Below are positions 1 to 11,148 of a stretch of 64,000 bases of DNA, in pieces (within the stretch, counting starts at the first letter, position 1; each line of letters starts with the position of its first letter). The notes below the pieces were generated by a model. That model did not search any database. It was given only the letters and a program-made list of their open reading frames with translations, and was not told the origin of the DNA. Location: positions 616,501 through 680,500 of the forward strand of contig JASANG010001737.1 in NCBI GenBank assembly GCA_030248215.1, given 5' to 3'. The DNA is from Enoplolaimus lenunculus. Taxonomy: Eukaryota > Nematoda > Enoplea > Enoplida > Thoracostomopsidae. Made by a program: the position numbers and the translations under genes.

Positions 1-256
1 CTTTAGAATTTGATTTTTCTAAAGTTAAAAGTTTTAGTTGCGAACGAATACTGCTAAATCAAGTGATGTATCAAATTGCCGTATTATCGAAGTGCAGTAC
101 GAATACGCTCGCTGATCCAAGGCGACACAGAGGCCATATTATTCCTTCACAGAAATCAAAACCAATTTTAGCTTTTAACATTTAGCACTAAAATTGTGTT
201 TGGCTTTTCGCTCGTTTCGCGCACGATCTTGTGGCAATGTATCATATATATTTCGT

Positions 257-386
257 GGTCAATGTTACTTTTCGAGGCGTAACAGTAGGCCTAAGCCTAC
301 GCCTAAGCAAAAAATGTACTCTAGAATCTAAACCTACTCTTTTAGACCAATCAGAAACCTGGACGCTCCTTAAAGTACCATGGGCC
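257..386 (-). mobile_element. TTAGGC-core inverted-repeat element, subfamily B
   Basis: Small non-autonomous element in reverse orientation (core reads GCCTAAGC on +). Its ends pair (GGTCAATGTTACTTTTCGAG on the left, ...AAAGTACCATGGGCC on the right). The 8-bp sequence TATTTCGT stands exactly on both sides (249-256 and 387-394), which marks the insertion precisely. Subfamily B differs from the main family by the GTTACTTTTATGGGCGT end. Confidence 0.85.
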
Positions 387-394
387 TATTTCGT

Positions 395-2005
395 GATAAA
401 AACAGTTTTACACAATGATAATTGAGATATTAAAACGACGACCTAAGACGAAAATTGACTCAAATATTTAAAGTTTTATAAAGTTAAAATTCAAGCTAAC
501 AGACCTTTCAGTTTTCTGCATTTTGATTCGTTTTTTTCATTTAACTTCCGTCAATTATGTGCTCAAATTGAACTTACAATCTCAACTGAACTTGAAACCA
601 AAATTAAGTTTGGCTGGACCGGGAATCAATCCATCATTGCTATATTACAGCGTTTAGTCATTACTGTGAGAAGTTTGTGATTTGCTAGTTTCACGGTCCC
701 TAAATCACAACTTCATGTTTGTTCTATTTCGCTATCCGCCCTGACTTTGTGAAGCGGCCGGTAAATGTTTATTGCCCCACCCGAATACGAATATAACACC
801 GATTATTATACAAGTACGACACTAGATCGAATGTCCTAATCGAGAGCCTAATCCGAAATCTTTGACGATTGTGCCTAAATTCCATTTAATCCAGCCCCTG
901 GCTCACATATACTAATGTTTTTTTCAAATCCCCAGAAAGTTGTGAAATCGCAACACCATTAGAATTACACTCCAAAATCCCCAGGTCCTAAGCCGTGTAT
1001 TCTAAGCCCGTTGTAGATACACCAATTTTCCGACCAAAGTAACCCCGTTAGAATGGTCCAATCCGATGTCGAATAGCAAACCGTACCCCGTTAAGTTTAC
1101 TAAACTACAATTCCCCAGGTTTCCTTTAAATCCCCAAAATTCCCGCAATTACTCCATAACACTAGCAACCTAGTACTGGGTAGCCAACGATGCGCCCTGC
1201 GCACTGTAATAACAAATGTCCATGATTTCCTTCACATACTAGCCACCGTGGCAACTCATAAGTCCAATGTTACTACGTGACTACCCCAAACAAACTACCA
1301 AACCGTTAAATTCGGTAAGTTTCCAAAAGTATGCAATAAAAAAAGACAGAAAACGACTTAAAACCAACTACTTCAAGTTCAACTAACTATGATCTGGCGC
1401 TGATTCCGGTCCTGGCTACCTATATGCGACTCGACTTAATTTGCATACAGACTGACACCCGCATATTAGCAGATGTAGCCAATACATGTATGAAACGTTA
1501 TTTAATGGCCAAGCAAGGCCCAGGCCGTATAACATTAATTTATACTTTTTACGCCTTCTAGCAACGCCTATTAAGCCTAACTAAAGTTCTAAAAGAGACT
1601 AGGTGGAGCCAGGGACTCCCATAAGGTGTGGTTTAAGATTTTGTTTTAGTTTTATGTGTTGGTTTTCTATTTGAAATATAATGAAGAGTGGCAAAGCCAC
1701 ATACAATTAGCGTAGCCACTGGGGTTCAAAGGTAAAACTAGCTTTGAGATTTTTGTTCAGAGGTTTTCAGAAAGTTTTTCAGTTGGTAACACAAGAACTC
1801 CCTATTCGAAATTTTTATACAACTTAATTTTTTTTGTTTCTGAAATCTTAGATATGCATCTGTGTTTGTTTAAATATAAATGTATACAAACCAGTGGCGT
1901 ACCGAGGAATTCCGATTCGCATTTGCGAGGGCCGGAACCCAAAGGCGACTAAAATACTGGCCGTTGAAATGGAACTGGCAAATCGTTAACGATTATTCAA
2001 CAAAA
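395..2005. other. Unassigned A+T-rich DNA
   Basis: No frame longer than about 65 codons, no recognised protein motif and no clear repeat copy. Near 1889 the text CAGTGGCGTACCGAGG resembles the start of some hAT-type elements, but no matching right end was found. Confidence 0.4.
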
Positions 2006-2767
2006 CCCTATTCACACGTAAGTACAAGCGTTTGCATCGAGAACTCGCAACTGAAACTTGTACGAAATACTTGCAGCTGCAATTATTTGTAAACAAACAT
2101 AACTTTTATTCGGAATCTTGTCATGAAATTTATACTTGAATATAATTTGCAGACGATTGCAATAAACTATAAAACATAATACATAAACCATCAGTTCAGA
2201 GATTGCAGTTGAATTAATCGCTTTGCAAGGCTATTCATACCTTCGAATTCATTCTTCGCGTATATCAATAAATGAATATATTGCAGCTGCACATTCTTAG
2301 AATAAGTTTTTGAAAAAACTTGCAGTTTAAAGTTTCATATGTATAAATAATATTCACGTGTATAGAAGGTATTTACTCAAAATTTCTTCACTTGAAAAAG
2401 CATTCATACCAATGCAATTTGTATTTAGTGCTCAAAAATTTTAAACTTGTCCCGTCAGTATCGACGTTGGTTGCGAAGTATTAAACAAATTCGACATTTG
2501 AATTAATTCAAACTTCTTCAATAAATTCAAAACGTCTGAATTAATTCAGACGCACTCAACAACAGGTCTTACGATTGGCCAATAAAAATGCATGTGCAAG
2601 AAATGACTTGCAATTGCATTCACACGTGCGAATTAAATTCAATAGCATAAATTCTGGTAAATAATTAGCAGCTGCAAGAACTTCAAAGCTGTTTTATAGC
2701 CAAACTTTGCAGAAGCAACTTGCACGTGCAAGTTGTTGATGCAAAAAACTTGCACGTGTGAATAGGG
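2006..2767. mobile_element. 762-bp inverted-repeat element rich in E-box palindromes
   Basis: The left end CCCTATTCACACGTAAGTAC pairs with the right end, whose complement reads CCCTATTCACACGTGCAAG. The interior repeats short palindromes built on CACGTG and CAGCTG inside TTGCA...TGCAA frames (for example near 2080, 2283, 2628, 2671, 2720 and 2750), plus GAATTAATTC palindromes. No coding capacity. No clean target duplication could be read at the ends, so the superfamily is unknown. Confidence 0.6.
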
Positions 2768-2862
2768 CTTTAGGCATGAACCATCAACGAAGAATTTTTT
2801 AAATTACGACAAATGGCTGTCCTCGTGGTCCACTTCAGACGCCAACTTATTTCGTATATTTC

Positions 2863-3046
2863 TTGGCCTATAAAACCTTTAGACATTTTGTGCCTAAGCT
2901 TACGCTTAGGCTTAAAAAAGGATTAAGTGTAAGGTCTTAGTAGTAAGTGTAAGTTGTTCTTTACGTTTTCGTTTTGGATTACGTTTAGGCTTTAGAAATA
3001 TGCATATACTACTGTTTACGGCCCTGTTCTATATATACTGGCCTTT
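2863..3046 (+). mobile_element. TTAGGC-core inverted-repeat element, degraded
   Basis: Right half is clear: TTAGGC-type units, then AATATGCATATACTACTG and CGGCCCTGTTCTATATATAC ending in GGCC. The left end (GGCCTATAAAACC...) is diverged. No target duplication visible. Confidence 0.5.
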
Positions 3047-3354
3047 TTGGCCTACCTTTATGAACCGTTCCTATCGAAGAAATGGTATTCGAATAAAAAA
3101 TGTAATTTTATATTTTTCACTCACAAAACCGAGTTGTACTTATTTGGTGTTTTGCTCGTCCAAAGATACAAATTTTGTTGCCTCAGGTACTTAAAACCGA
3201 GTACTCTGTCATTATAGAAACAGATATTTTTAATAAACATTTAATATCGTACCACAATGTATCAATCCGAAAAACGCGTTTCATATCTCATAAGGAACTG
3301 TTTATTGACAGTATATATGCCGTAGTCCAAGTCGTATATAATTCAACCGAACTC

Positions 3355-3412
3355 CAAATTAGGCTAGTCCAAAGCGGAATTACAACTTAGGCTAGCCAAG
3401 GCGGAATTAAAT
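3355..3412 (+). repeat. Short tandem duplication
   Basis: A ~28-bp unit containing TTAGGCTAG(T/C)CAA(A)GGCGGAATTA occurs twice in a row with a few differences. No gene here. Confidence 0.5.
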
Positions 3413-3980
3413 TTGATAAACCTGCGCTTTTTCTGACTGGCTACTTGATAGCCACAAGTTAGCGTAGCAAAACAAACTGCTTGGTAGCCAATAGCTAGTT
3501 AACGATTATCTGGTTAATGAAAAAACAGTATTTGCATTATCCGAGGCGAAATCTGTGTTCCACAAAATGTACCACCCGGCCGTTGCGTTTTTGGCTGACC
3601 TCCCGTATTCAGGGGGACACTAGTTAACGCTTGAAACGCAGCACACGTATGGGTTTTAAAATATAAGGTGGACACGCGACGTGCCTTGGCTACATTCTTT
3701 TGTAAACAGAAAGTACGCAGTTGCACACTCTTGTAATAAGAGTCATTACCGACTCTTGGTTAAACTATTGCCCGATGCCGGCCTCTTTGAAAGTTTAACT
3801 TTACTTCAAACCATGAATTACTGGAATTGTGCGGAGGCAGAAGTCGCTGTCAGCTTAACAAACACACTAAAACTGTCACTTGCATATGCCATGTTCGACA
3901 ATATTTTTACACAACTTAAAATCATTTAGTAGTTCTTCATTAACATTTCAAGATTTTTTCAATCAATACTTAGAAATGTT

Positions 3981-4119
3981 GGCCCATGTAAAGATCAGGA
4001 GCAGAACGTTTTTCTGTGGGTCTGCAACAGAGTAAGTTTAAATTTCAGACTAATTTTTTTTGCTTGGCTTAGGTTTAGGCTTAGGAATATGCTTATAATA
4101 CTGTTGCGTCCCATTGGCC
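3981..4119 (+). mobile_element. TTAGGC-core inverted-repeat element
   Basis: Left end GGCCCATGTAAAGATCAGGA and the family segment GAACGTTTTTCTGTGGG, a short TTAGGC core, then GAATATGCTTATAATACTG and the right end ...CATTGGCC. The 8-bp duplication GAAATGTT is exact at 3973-3980 and 4120-4127. Confidence 0.88.
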
Positions 4120-4299
4120 GAAATGTTTACCAATTTGCTTGAAAATAGTTCACGTTTTTGTCCTCTAACAGGACCGATGTTGAAATAATCGCCCATCCCC
4201 AAACAGGTCGGAGGGGCCCCCTAATAAAATCTTTCGAAGCTCTATAACTTCGTGGCCCGCGAACTGGGGGGGGAGTGGGGTGACAATTTATCAGGAGGC

Positions 4300-4345
4300 G
4301 ATTACAAGAACTTTCGTTGACTTACAAACAAGGTTGAGAATTATC
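4300..4345 (-). repeat. Piece of dispersed repeat W
   Basis: The reverse complement reads CAACCTTGTTTGTAAGTCAA followed by CGAAAG, matching text near 29512 and 34965. The function and class of repeat W are not recognised. Confidence 0.45.
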
Positions 4346-4680
4346 TAAAGGGGCTAAAAAAAATTTTCAACAGGACTGATCCTGCCTCGGCTGCGCGCAC
4401 GAATGGTGTGTACTACTGCTAACTGACATATAAAAATTCTATATATACACTGGAGAAAGCTAATTACGAACATATGTTTCTAAACCAGTTGATTCTAGAA
4501 CATAACTCAATTCAAAGTCTTCTATTTGCTCTCAAACAGTAGGCGGAAAACGTCACGTATTATAATTGCTAATGAGTTGAACAAACACGCGTCAACAATT
4601 TTCAGTTTTATACAACCAACAGCGTAATATATTATATTCAGTTTAAAAATAAAGTGGATTGATGGCAAAATTACTCTTAA

Positions 4681-4942
4681 CCCTTTCTCACATGGATATT
4701 TTCTATTTCCCCTGAGACCTACTTTTATGCTAGGATTCTAACTCCAGTGACTGGAGTGGAAGGCGTATACCATCACCACTCAGCTATAGGAGCTTGACGC
4801 TCGAGCCCGAGGGGCTCTCACGTCTTGTGGTGATTTAGTACTATGTATACGTGTTGCAATTGTTAAACACGGTACGATATATACTATTTAACGTATATAC
4901 ACTGCGCTGAGTTGCCTACACGCAACTCAATGTGAGAAGGCG
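4681..4942 (-). mobile_element. TTAA-flanked element with tRNA-like core
   Basis: Bounded by TTAA at 4677-4680 and 4943-4946. Its ends are inverted repeats (CCCTTTCTCACATGG on the left; ...CAATGTGAGAAGGCG on the right). Read on the minus strand the middle (about 4725-4795) resembles tRNA-Gly(CCC): a box-A-like AGCTGAGTGGTGATGG, then CGCCT(T)CCACTCC and a degraded box B. TTAA duplication and a CCC-starting end suit piggyBac-type (or Kolobok) mobilisation. Confidence 0.75.
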
Positions 4943-5307
4943 TTAAACATAAGTTCAAGTCTATAGATACAATTAGCAGTTTAGCTGTTACATTTGAATC
5001 GAACTCTCAAGCTACGTCTTATCTCAACCGATAATGCTATTTTAGTCGGTCATACTTCTTCTCCGAAAGCGACCGAATTATAGTTCTTTGTTTTAGTTGA
5101 GAATTTTACTTCGAACGCAAATCAGCAACATATGATAGGCAGGACATATGAGTACGGTAGCGGCAGGGCCGGCCGGCCAGGTACAGGCGCGGACGTAGTA
5201 AGTAGTCGACACAGCCGGCGCCAACCGCATACAAATTTTGGTAGCAAAAATTGACCACTGTATAATAAACGTCAGCTATCATGAAATGCCGTTTTTATTA
5301 AAATTTT

Positions 5308-5756
5308 TGAGTTAAGATTCAAACCGCGGCCACTCGGTTAAAATGTGTATAACACCATCTGTCAGGTATATAAGAGCGTGAGACGTTCGAACCCTTCAGC
5401 CCATGTGTGCCCTCACGTCTTTTAAACATCTTATACTGTACCTATGTGCTTTAATTATAATTGTTAAATTTTGACTATTGCAGAATGTGCACTTAAAGCA
5501 CAGTTGGAATTTCATTCTGGTTACGATTGTACTTTCGTCTAACACTTTGTTGGCGAGCAATCGTAGCAAGCGAGAGAAATTTTGACCTCTGCAATTGAGT
5601 CCACAGCTTCTATAAATGCTTTTTTATCGTGTCTTTCCAAAAATTTCATAGGTATATACCCCGTCTATCTCTTATAATTATTGTATACTCCCAGTGCACG
5701 TGCACAGGATGCAATTTATTTGCTTATAGTACACTCTATGCCCATAAGGGTTTTAA
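5308..5756 (-). mobile_element. Old diverged relative of the TTAA/tRNA-like element
   Basis: On the minus strand about 5320-5400 aligns loosely with the tRNA-like core of the copy at 4681 (box-A-like CCTGACAGATGGTG, box-B-like GGTTTGAATC) and is followed outward by the CTCACGTCTT motif found in other copies. A right end resembling that of the copy at 13840 (TACACTCTATG..ATAAGGG) lies at 5729-5752. Much diverged, possibly interrupted. Confidence 0.35.
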
Positions 5757-6036
5757 CCAATTTTCAATTAAAATGCATCTTTAACGGCACACGCTCAGTC
5801 ATGGCACGTTCGTAAAATTTCTGTACCATCAGCAACTTGGGCTTGCAACACACTTATGAGCCTTGCTGTTAACCCTGAAGATCAAATTATCTACACCCGG
5901 CATGTAAATATCTTCGTGTTTACAGGTATATCAAAAAATAAGGTAATATAGTATATGTTCCCAGAATAAGTCTAAGATCTAACAATAATATCCTAACCAA
6001 CTACAGCATCTAAAAATAATATTTCTTCTGTTCCAG

Positions 6037-8350
6037 TCAAATCTCGTATAATTTGGATGGCGACCCTGCCATCGCCATACACCCCCACACCTGCACCGGA
6101 TCCCAAAGACTCCATGGTTCAAGCCATACAACCAGCTTTAGCATTCGTCACATCTAACCAAACGGTGAACCTATCCGTGCCCGTGGACCAAACTCCACGA
6201 CCCATAGCAGAAATCGCGTTCGGAACTTTTATTCTTCTCGCAATCATTGTCACCACTGCGTTTGGCAACACGCTCGTCATATCGTCAATCTTTACTTATC
6301 GTCCGTTGAAAAAGGTTCAAAATTTCTTGCTTGTTTCGCTCGCATCGGCTGATCTGCTCACTGCGCTACTGGTAATGCCGTTTCATATTGTTAAATTTGT
6401 CAGCAATGGCCGTTGGTTATTCGGATTTCTGGTTTGTCAAATGTGGCTTACGATGGACATACTGTTGTGTACGGCGTCAATTTTAAATCTGTGCGCAATT
6501 GCGATTGATCGCTACTGGGCGATTCATAATCCGATCCGGTACGCTAATTTACGAACGCGAAATTTCGTTCTTAGTCTCATCGCGCTGGTTTGGTCGATTT
6601 CCGCTGTAATTTCCGTACCACCTCTGCTTGGCTGGAACGATTGGAGCCAAGCAACACTGGTCACCGAATGCCAGTACACCACAGATCGAGGCTTTGTTGT
6701 CTACTCAGCCCTTGGATCGTTCTATATACCATTTGCTTTGATGACGAGCGTTTATGTGAAAATATTTCTCGCCGCCCGTCGCCGTATTCGTCGCCAGAAT
6801 GAAACTGTTCGCAAAGGACTTGAAATTGTTCAGCATACGATCATTGAAGAACCAATGCAAACAATGTTCGAGCATCGCATAGAGATTGCCGCTGTTCCAG
6901 TGCGACCCCGAGGTGATTTTGAAGACGATGAAAGTTGCCAACGATCGATGTGTTCGTCGATGGAAGACGCCAGGGACACCAAAGTTCGTGGGAGCCCGCG
7001 CCGGAAACGTGAGGTCTCCACGGTTACTGGCTGCACCATGCGGCATTTGTTCGACTCACGACCTCATTCGCGAAACGAGCCTGAAATCGAAGATATTCAG
7101 CAAGACGGCGAAGACAGCTCAATTGAAGACGAATGCCAAATGCCAGAATGGCAAAGTGTCGCGTCACCGCTGAAGAAGCAATCGTCAGCCGCAATTGATA
7201 CAAAAAATAACATAGCTAATGTCGAAACAAACGTCATTTATGGAAAAGGATTTTCTTTGGCGAAAATTCGAAAAGTTTGCGTTCGGCCACGACTGTCTCA
7301 AAACACGTCGACAGCGAAATCTTCTCGAGACTCAGCCAGACAATTGGAAGCTTCTACGAAACCAACCAAACAACGACAACAGCAGCAACAACAAAAACTT
7401 GGAGACCAGCAACAACAAAAACTTGGAGACCAGCAACAAGAGCATACGTCGCGAACACGTCGCCAAGTGCGATTCGCTTCACTTAGAGCTCTTGCGAGAC
7501 GATCTAGAAGAACCCGTTCAAGCATTCGCGAACCAGCAGACCAACAGACAACAATAACTCATTGCAGAGTCAATGACGACAACCAAACAAACCTTAAAAT
7601 GACGACTGGAGCAGAACAAACTCTATTCCACAATCCAATAACTCCTGTGAGCTCACTGAACTCGCTAAACGATCGCAGCAAAATGGCACCGTTGAGCAGA
7701 ATGGAATCGTTGGAATGTAAAACAGACGATGAAGACAGGATCTCAACAGGAGTTGGAAACGGCAAAACGAGACGCAACTATAGCCAACCGGTATTCAACT
7801 GGCGAAAATCACTATTTCGACCAAACCGAAACACCAGACGAGACACATGCTTTCGCGTGAACGGCAACCATAAACATCTCGCCAGCATCACAGCAGCAAC
7901 AATAACAACAACTGCACCAGTTCCAGGCCACAACACTCCATCTGATCCGATCCAACGATATTTTCGTGAAAAAGAACGAATTTCAATTTCAAAAGAAAAA
8001 AAAGCCGCAAAAACCTTGGCAATCATTATGGGCGCATTTGTGCTCTGTTGGCTGCCGTTTTTTACACTTTATCTAATTTCACCGTTCATCAGTGAAACAG
8101 CGATCAACGCGAAAATTTTCGAAGTCGCAAACTGGCTTGGGTATATTAACTCAAGCGTTAATCCAATTATTTATACAATATTTAATGTTGATTTTCGAAA
8201 AGCGTTCCACAGACTTTTGTGTAGCGGTGCCGCGTCAAATGCGACAAAATTTCATCAACGCGGAGGAGTTGGAGGACGGCGTACGGTACCTGTGGCTAAA
8301 AACTGACCATCAAAACAATTTTCCCAATGCAATAAAACTATACAAACTTC
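6037..8350 (+). other. Terminal exon of the amine-receptor gene
   Basis: A good 3' splice site (TTTCTTCTGTTCCAG, ending at 6036) lies 20 bases before the ATG, so the transcript probably has at least one upstream non-coding exon that I could not place. An AATAAA polyadenylation signal is at 8331-8336, 25 bases after the stop; the transcript end should fall near 8350, exactly where a TTAGGC-core element begins. Confidence 0.6.
6057..8306 (+). CDS. Octopamine/tyramine-type biogenic amine receptor (class A GPCR)
   Basis: 749-residue class A receptor encoded in one exon. TM1 with GN (70-71) spans about 52-80; the TM2 sodium-site Asp is D99 (LASAD); the amine-binding TM3 Asp is D134; DRYWAI is at 151-156. 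C127 and C205 can form the extracellular disulfide. TM5 contains YSALGSFYIP (216-225) with Ser residues suited to catechol/phenol contacts; TM6 has CWLPFF (from 664), TM7 has NPIIY (702-706), followed by helix-8 DFRKAFHRLL. WNDW in loop 2 and the TM5 to KIF text are closest, from memory, to invertebrate tyramine/octopamine receptors (TyrR/OAMB-alpha2 type); an alpha2-like receptor is the main alternative. The third cytoplasmic loop is huge (about 240-640), polar and Gln-rich, with a duplicated QQKLGDQQQ segment. Such receptors act at the plasma membrane, usually through Gi or Gq. Confidence 0.93.
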   Translation: MATLPSPYTPTPAPDPKDSMVQAIQPALAFVTSNQTVNLSVPVDQTPRPIAEIAFGTFILLAIIVTTAFGNTLVISSIFTYRPLKKVQNFLLVSLASADLLTALLVMPFHIVKFVSNGRWLFGFLVCQMWLTMDILLCTASILNLCAIAIDRYWAIHNPIRYANLRTRNFVLSLIALVWSISAVISVPPLLGWNDWSQATLVTECQYTTDRGFVVYSALGSFYIPFALMTSVYVKIFLAARRRIRRQNETVRKGLEIVQHTIIEEPMQTMFEHRIEIAAVPVRPRGDFEDDESCQRSMCSSMEDARDTKVRGSPRRKREVSTVTGCTMRHLFDSRPHSRNEPEIEDIQQDGEDSSIEDECQMPEWQSVASPLKKQSSAAIDTKNNIANVETNVIYGKGFSLAKIRKVCVRPRLSQNTSTAKSSRDSARQLEASTKPTKQRQQQQQQKLGDQQQQKLGDQQQEHTSRTRRQVRFASLRALARRSRRTRSSIREPADQQTTITHCRVNDDNQTNLKMTTGAEQTLFHNPITPVSSLNSLNDRSKMAPLSRMESLECKTDDEDRISTGVGNGKTRRNYSQPVFNWRKSLFRPNRNTRRDTCFRVNGNHKHLASITAATITTTAPVPGHNTPSDPIQRYFREKERISISKEKKAAKTLAIIMGAFVLCWLPFFTLYLISPFISETAINAKIFEVANWLGYINSSVNPIIYTIFNVDFRKAFHRLLCSGAASNATKFHQRGGVGGRRTVPVAKN

Positions 8351-8535
8351 GGCCCATGTTTCTTTAAGCGGCGTCCAGGTTTCTGGTGAGTCCATAAAAG
8401 AGTAGGTATAGATTCTAGATTACATTTTTTTGCTTAGGCTTAGGCTTAGGCTTACGCTTAGGAAAACATTTTTGCATCGCTTAGGCTTAGGAATACGCTT
8501 AATCTACTGTTACGCCCCTTAAAGTACCATTGGTC
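8351..8535 (+). mobile_element. TTAGGC-core inverted-repeat element, subfamily B
   Basis: Begins GGCCCATGTTTCTTTAAG, contains several TTAGGC units and GCTTAATCTACTGTTACGCC, and ends AAAGTACCATTGGTC. It starts 45 bases after the receptor stop codon, next to its polyadenylation signal. Target duplication not clear. Confidence 0.75.
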
Positions 8536-8645
8536 TAAACTTCAATGGCTCTTATACTACTTACTTCTCCCGCAGTTTTAGAAATTTTCAAAATTTGGCC
8601 ATAACTTAGTCTTTACAATTAGGCTAAGGTAACCATTAATATACT

Positions 8646-8824
8646 GGCCCATGTTACTTTTATGGGCGTCCACGTTTCTGGTAGATATATAAAAAAGTAG
8701 GTTAGATTCTAGATTGCATTTTTTGCTTAGGCTTAGGCTTAGGAACACAATTTTGCAACGCTTACTCTTAGGATTAGGAAAACGCATAATCTACTGTTAC
8801 GCCCCTAAAAGTAACATTGGGGCC
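8646..8824 (+). mobile_element. TTAGGC-core inverted-repeat element, subfamily B
   Basis: Ends GGCCCATGTTACTTTTATGG and ...AAAAGTAACATTGGGGCC are good inverted repeats around a short TTAGGC core. Lies 110 bases from a second copy of the same subfamily in the same orientation. Confidence 0.8.
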
Positions 8825-9770
8825 AACTTTCTAATAACCTTGAACGTGAATAACTTTCTTTCAATGCTAATAATTCTTTATCACACAAGTCTGTAATTAC
8901 TGCACTGATCCAATATTTGGCCTTTCTAAAAGATACTTACCTACCACGGACTATTAATTGTTTTTCAAACCACTTAAAGAATTTTGTCTATTTGATTAGC
9001 AAAATTAAAAAGCAGACTAAAATATAATTGCTTTCACTTCATTACTGTGTTTTACTTGCTCTAAGATCTTGGCCCATATTCTCAAATGCATGTAGCACCT
9101 ATCACCAGTTAGTAATAGTAGGTTTTCAAACGAACGAAGTGCTGCAATTACAGATCCCAAAATTTGCACAGTAGCAGAGAAAATCGAAAGCAAATAAATG
9201 TGCTGAATTTCAAACCTCACGATTCCCTGGTTCAATAGTTACAAGGCATATCACCAACTGGTAAAACGTGCTACACACATTTGAGAATACTGGCTCTTAT
9301 CTCAAGCTTGCAATCAAATACCGGATTCTGGCATTGACGGTTTTACGAAGGATACAACCGAATGTGCAAAAAGGATATCAAGTAATGTGTTCCCTTTGGC
9401 GTTTACACGGGATCAAGAGGAGTAATAGGATAAAGGTAAAATTTGTTTGCGGAAATGAAATGGGTATGATGGCCGCACTTTGACTTGGTAGGCCTGTCAA
9501 ATGGTGGCTATGATGGGCACACCGAATCTCATGGATGGCACCTGCCAGAAAATATCTACAATGCACATGCAGAGTGCGACGAAATTGGCAGATGAATTTT
9601 TGAACAAGTCTCTTCGGTATGATGGTTTTCAAGTAGGTCGACTCAAGCGCTGACGTTCTCAGATCAAGGAATAGTTTCTCAGTTTTCAAAAAAAATTTGA
9701 GTTTGGGGCTTTAAAAAATTTGGTAACGAATTCTTTTAATGTTGTGGGCAAGTTCATCGACCAGGAGAGA
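8825..9770. other. Intergenic, nothing recognised
   Basis: Short frames only. The ends of the segment 9060-9300 contain the related phrases TCTCAAATGCATGTAGCAC and CACATTTGAGAATACTGGC in opposite orientation, perhaps a worn inverted repeat. Confidence 0.35.
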
Positions 9771-11148
9771 TAAATGTTTTTAGTAAGCCAAGCAGCGCAC
9801 CCACCCCGTAGGATACATGTACTGAATCAGTTCCTCCCAAAATCCGCGGTACCCGGGAAATTGGGATTTTGCAAAATTGGGATATTACCCGGAAATTGGG
9901 TTTTCGGGCATAGCCTTTTTCGCTCGGGATTTTAGAAAATTCGGATATTTACCGTGGAAATTTGGATATTTCGCAGCCTTTTTCGCTCGGGATTTTGGGA
10001 AATTGGGATATAACCCGGAAAATAGGGATTTTGGAAATTCGGATATTACCCTAGAAATTTGGATTTTGGGCGCAGCTTTTTTCGCTCGGAATTTTGCGAA
10101 ATTGGAATTTTGAGAAATTCAGATATTCCTACCCGAGAAACTCGATTACCCTCGAAATTGGGATTTGGGCGCAGCCTTTTTCGCTCGGTATTTGGGAAAT
10201 TGGGATTTTGCGAAATTGGTATTCTGGGAAATTGGGATGTTACCCGGGAAATTGCGATTTTGGGCGCAGCCTTTTTCGCTCGGGATTTTGGGAAATTGAG
10301 ATATTACCATAGAAATTTAGATTTTGGGAAATACGGATATTATCCGGGAAATTGGAATTTCGGGTGCAGCCTTTTTCGCTCGGAATTTTGGGAAATTGGG
10401 ATATTACCCGGAAAATAGGGAATTTGGGAAATTCGAATATCCGTAAAAATAGGACTTTGTGAAAATAAAATTTTGGTAAACCCATCACTTTACCGGTAGG
10501 ATAAAATTGTCCATTTGTACTTTAACACATGTATATATTATAACCGTAATTTTATGTCAGTCCCACGGTACCATTGATTTGGATTGACACAAAATGTCCA
10601 GGTGTTAGTTGAAAGCGCTATATATAGTGTCCATTAAACGTTAAACTGGATAAGCTATGCCGTCCGCGATAGCATGCATAGCTAGTACTGGACGCCATAG
10701 GATATCTAAGAAACTACGTCCAATATAAGATGTTTGACATATTCGAAGCAACAAAAACCTGTCAGTATAATGCGTATGTTTCCACGATATTTTTGGCGGG
10801 TAAACTCAAAGTTTGGAGATATAAGTTTAAGATTTAGCAGCAAAACTGATGTCTTCGGTGGAAAGTTCAAATTTTGACGGGAAATTCCAATCTTGAGAGA
10901 AATTTAAATTTTGGCGGGAAATTCAAATTTTGCCAAGTACTTCAAATTTTGGCGAGATATTTCAAATTATGGAATTCAAATTTTGGCGGCAAAATGAAAT
11001 TTTGGCGTGAAAATTAACTTTTGGCTGGAAATTCAAAATTTTGCGGGAAAATTCAAATTTTGGTAGGTAAATTCAAATTTTGGCGGGAAATTAGGAAATT
11101 TTTAATACAGCTCTTACTTTTGGTATGCGGAATTTTTCAAAACAAAAA
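9771..11148 (+). repeat. First copy of a ~1.38-kb tandem duplication (minisatellite DNA)
   Basis: This unit is repeated head-to-tail at 11149-12546 with very few differences. Inside, 9850-10440 is a minisatellite of about 60-110-bp units built from GGGAAATTGGGATATTACCC and GCAGCCTTTTTCGCTCGG; 10840-11090 is a second minisatellite around AAATTTTGGCGGGAAATTC (about 19-21 bp). Frames of 70-120 codons across it change phase between units and have no protein features. Confidence 0.9.

Noticed and set aside
1889-1940. hAT-type end CAGTGGCGTACCGAGG
   Set aside because: No partner end or 8-bp duplication found.
5320-5410. A functional tRNA gene
   Set aside because: Boxes are present only in diverged form, no closing stem; better explained as an old copy of the tRNA-like TTAA element.
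6705-7777. Frames of 69-113 codons inside the receptor, both strands
   Set aside because: Shadows of the receptor reading frame, which has all the GPCR motifs.
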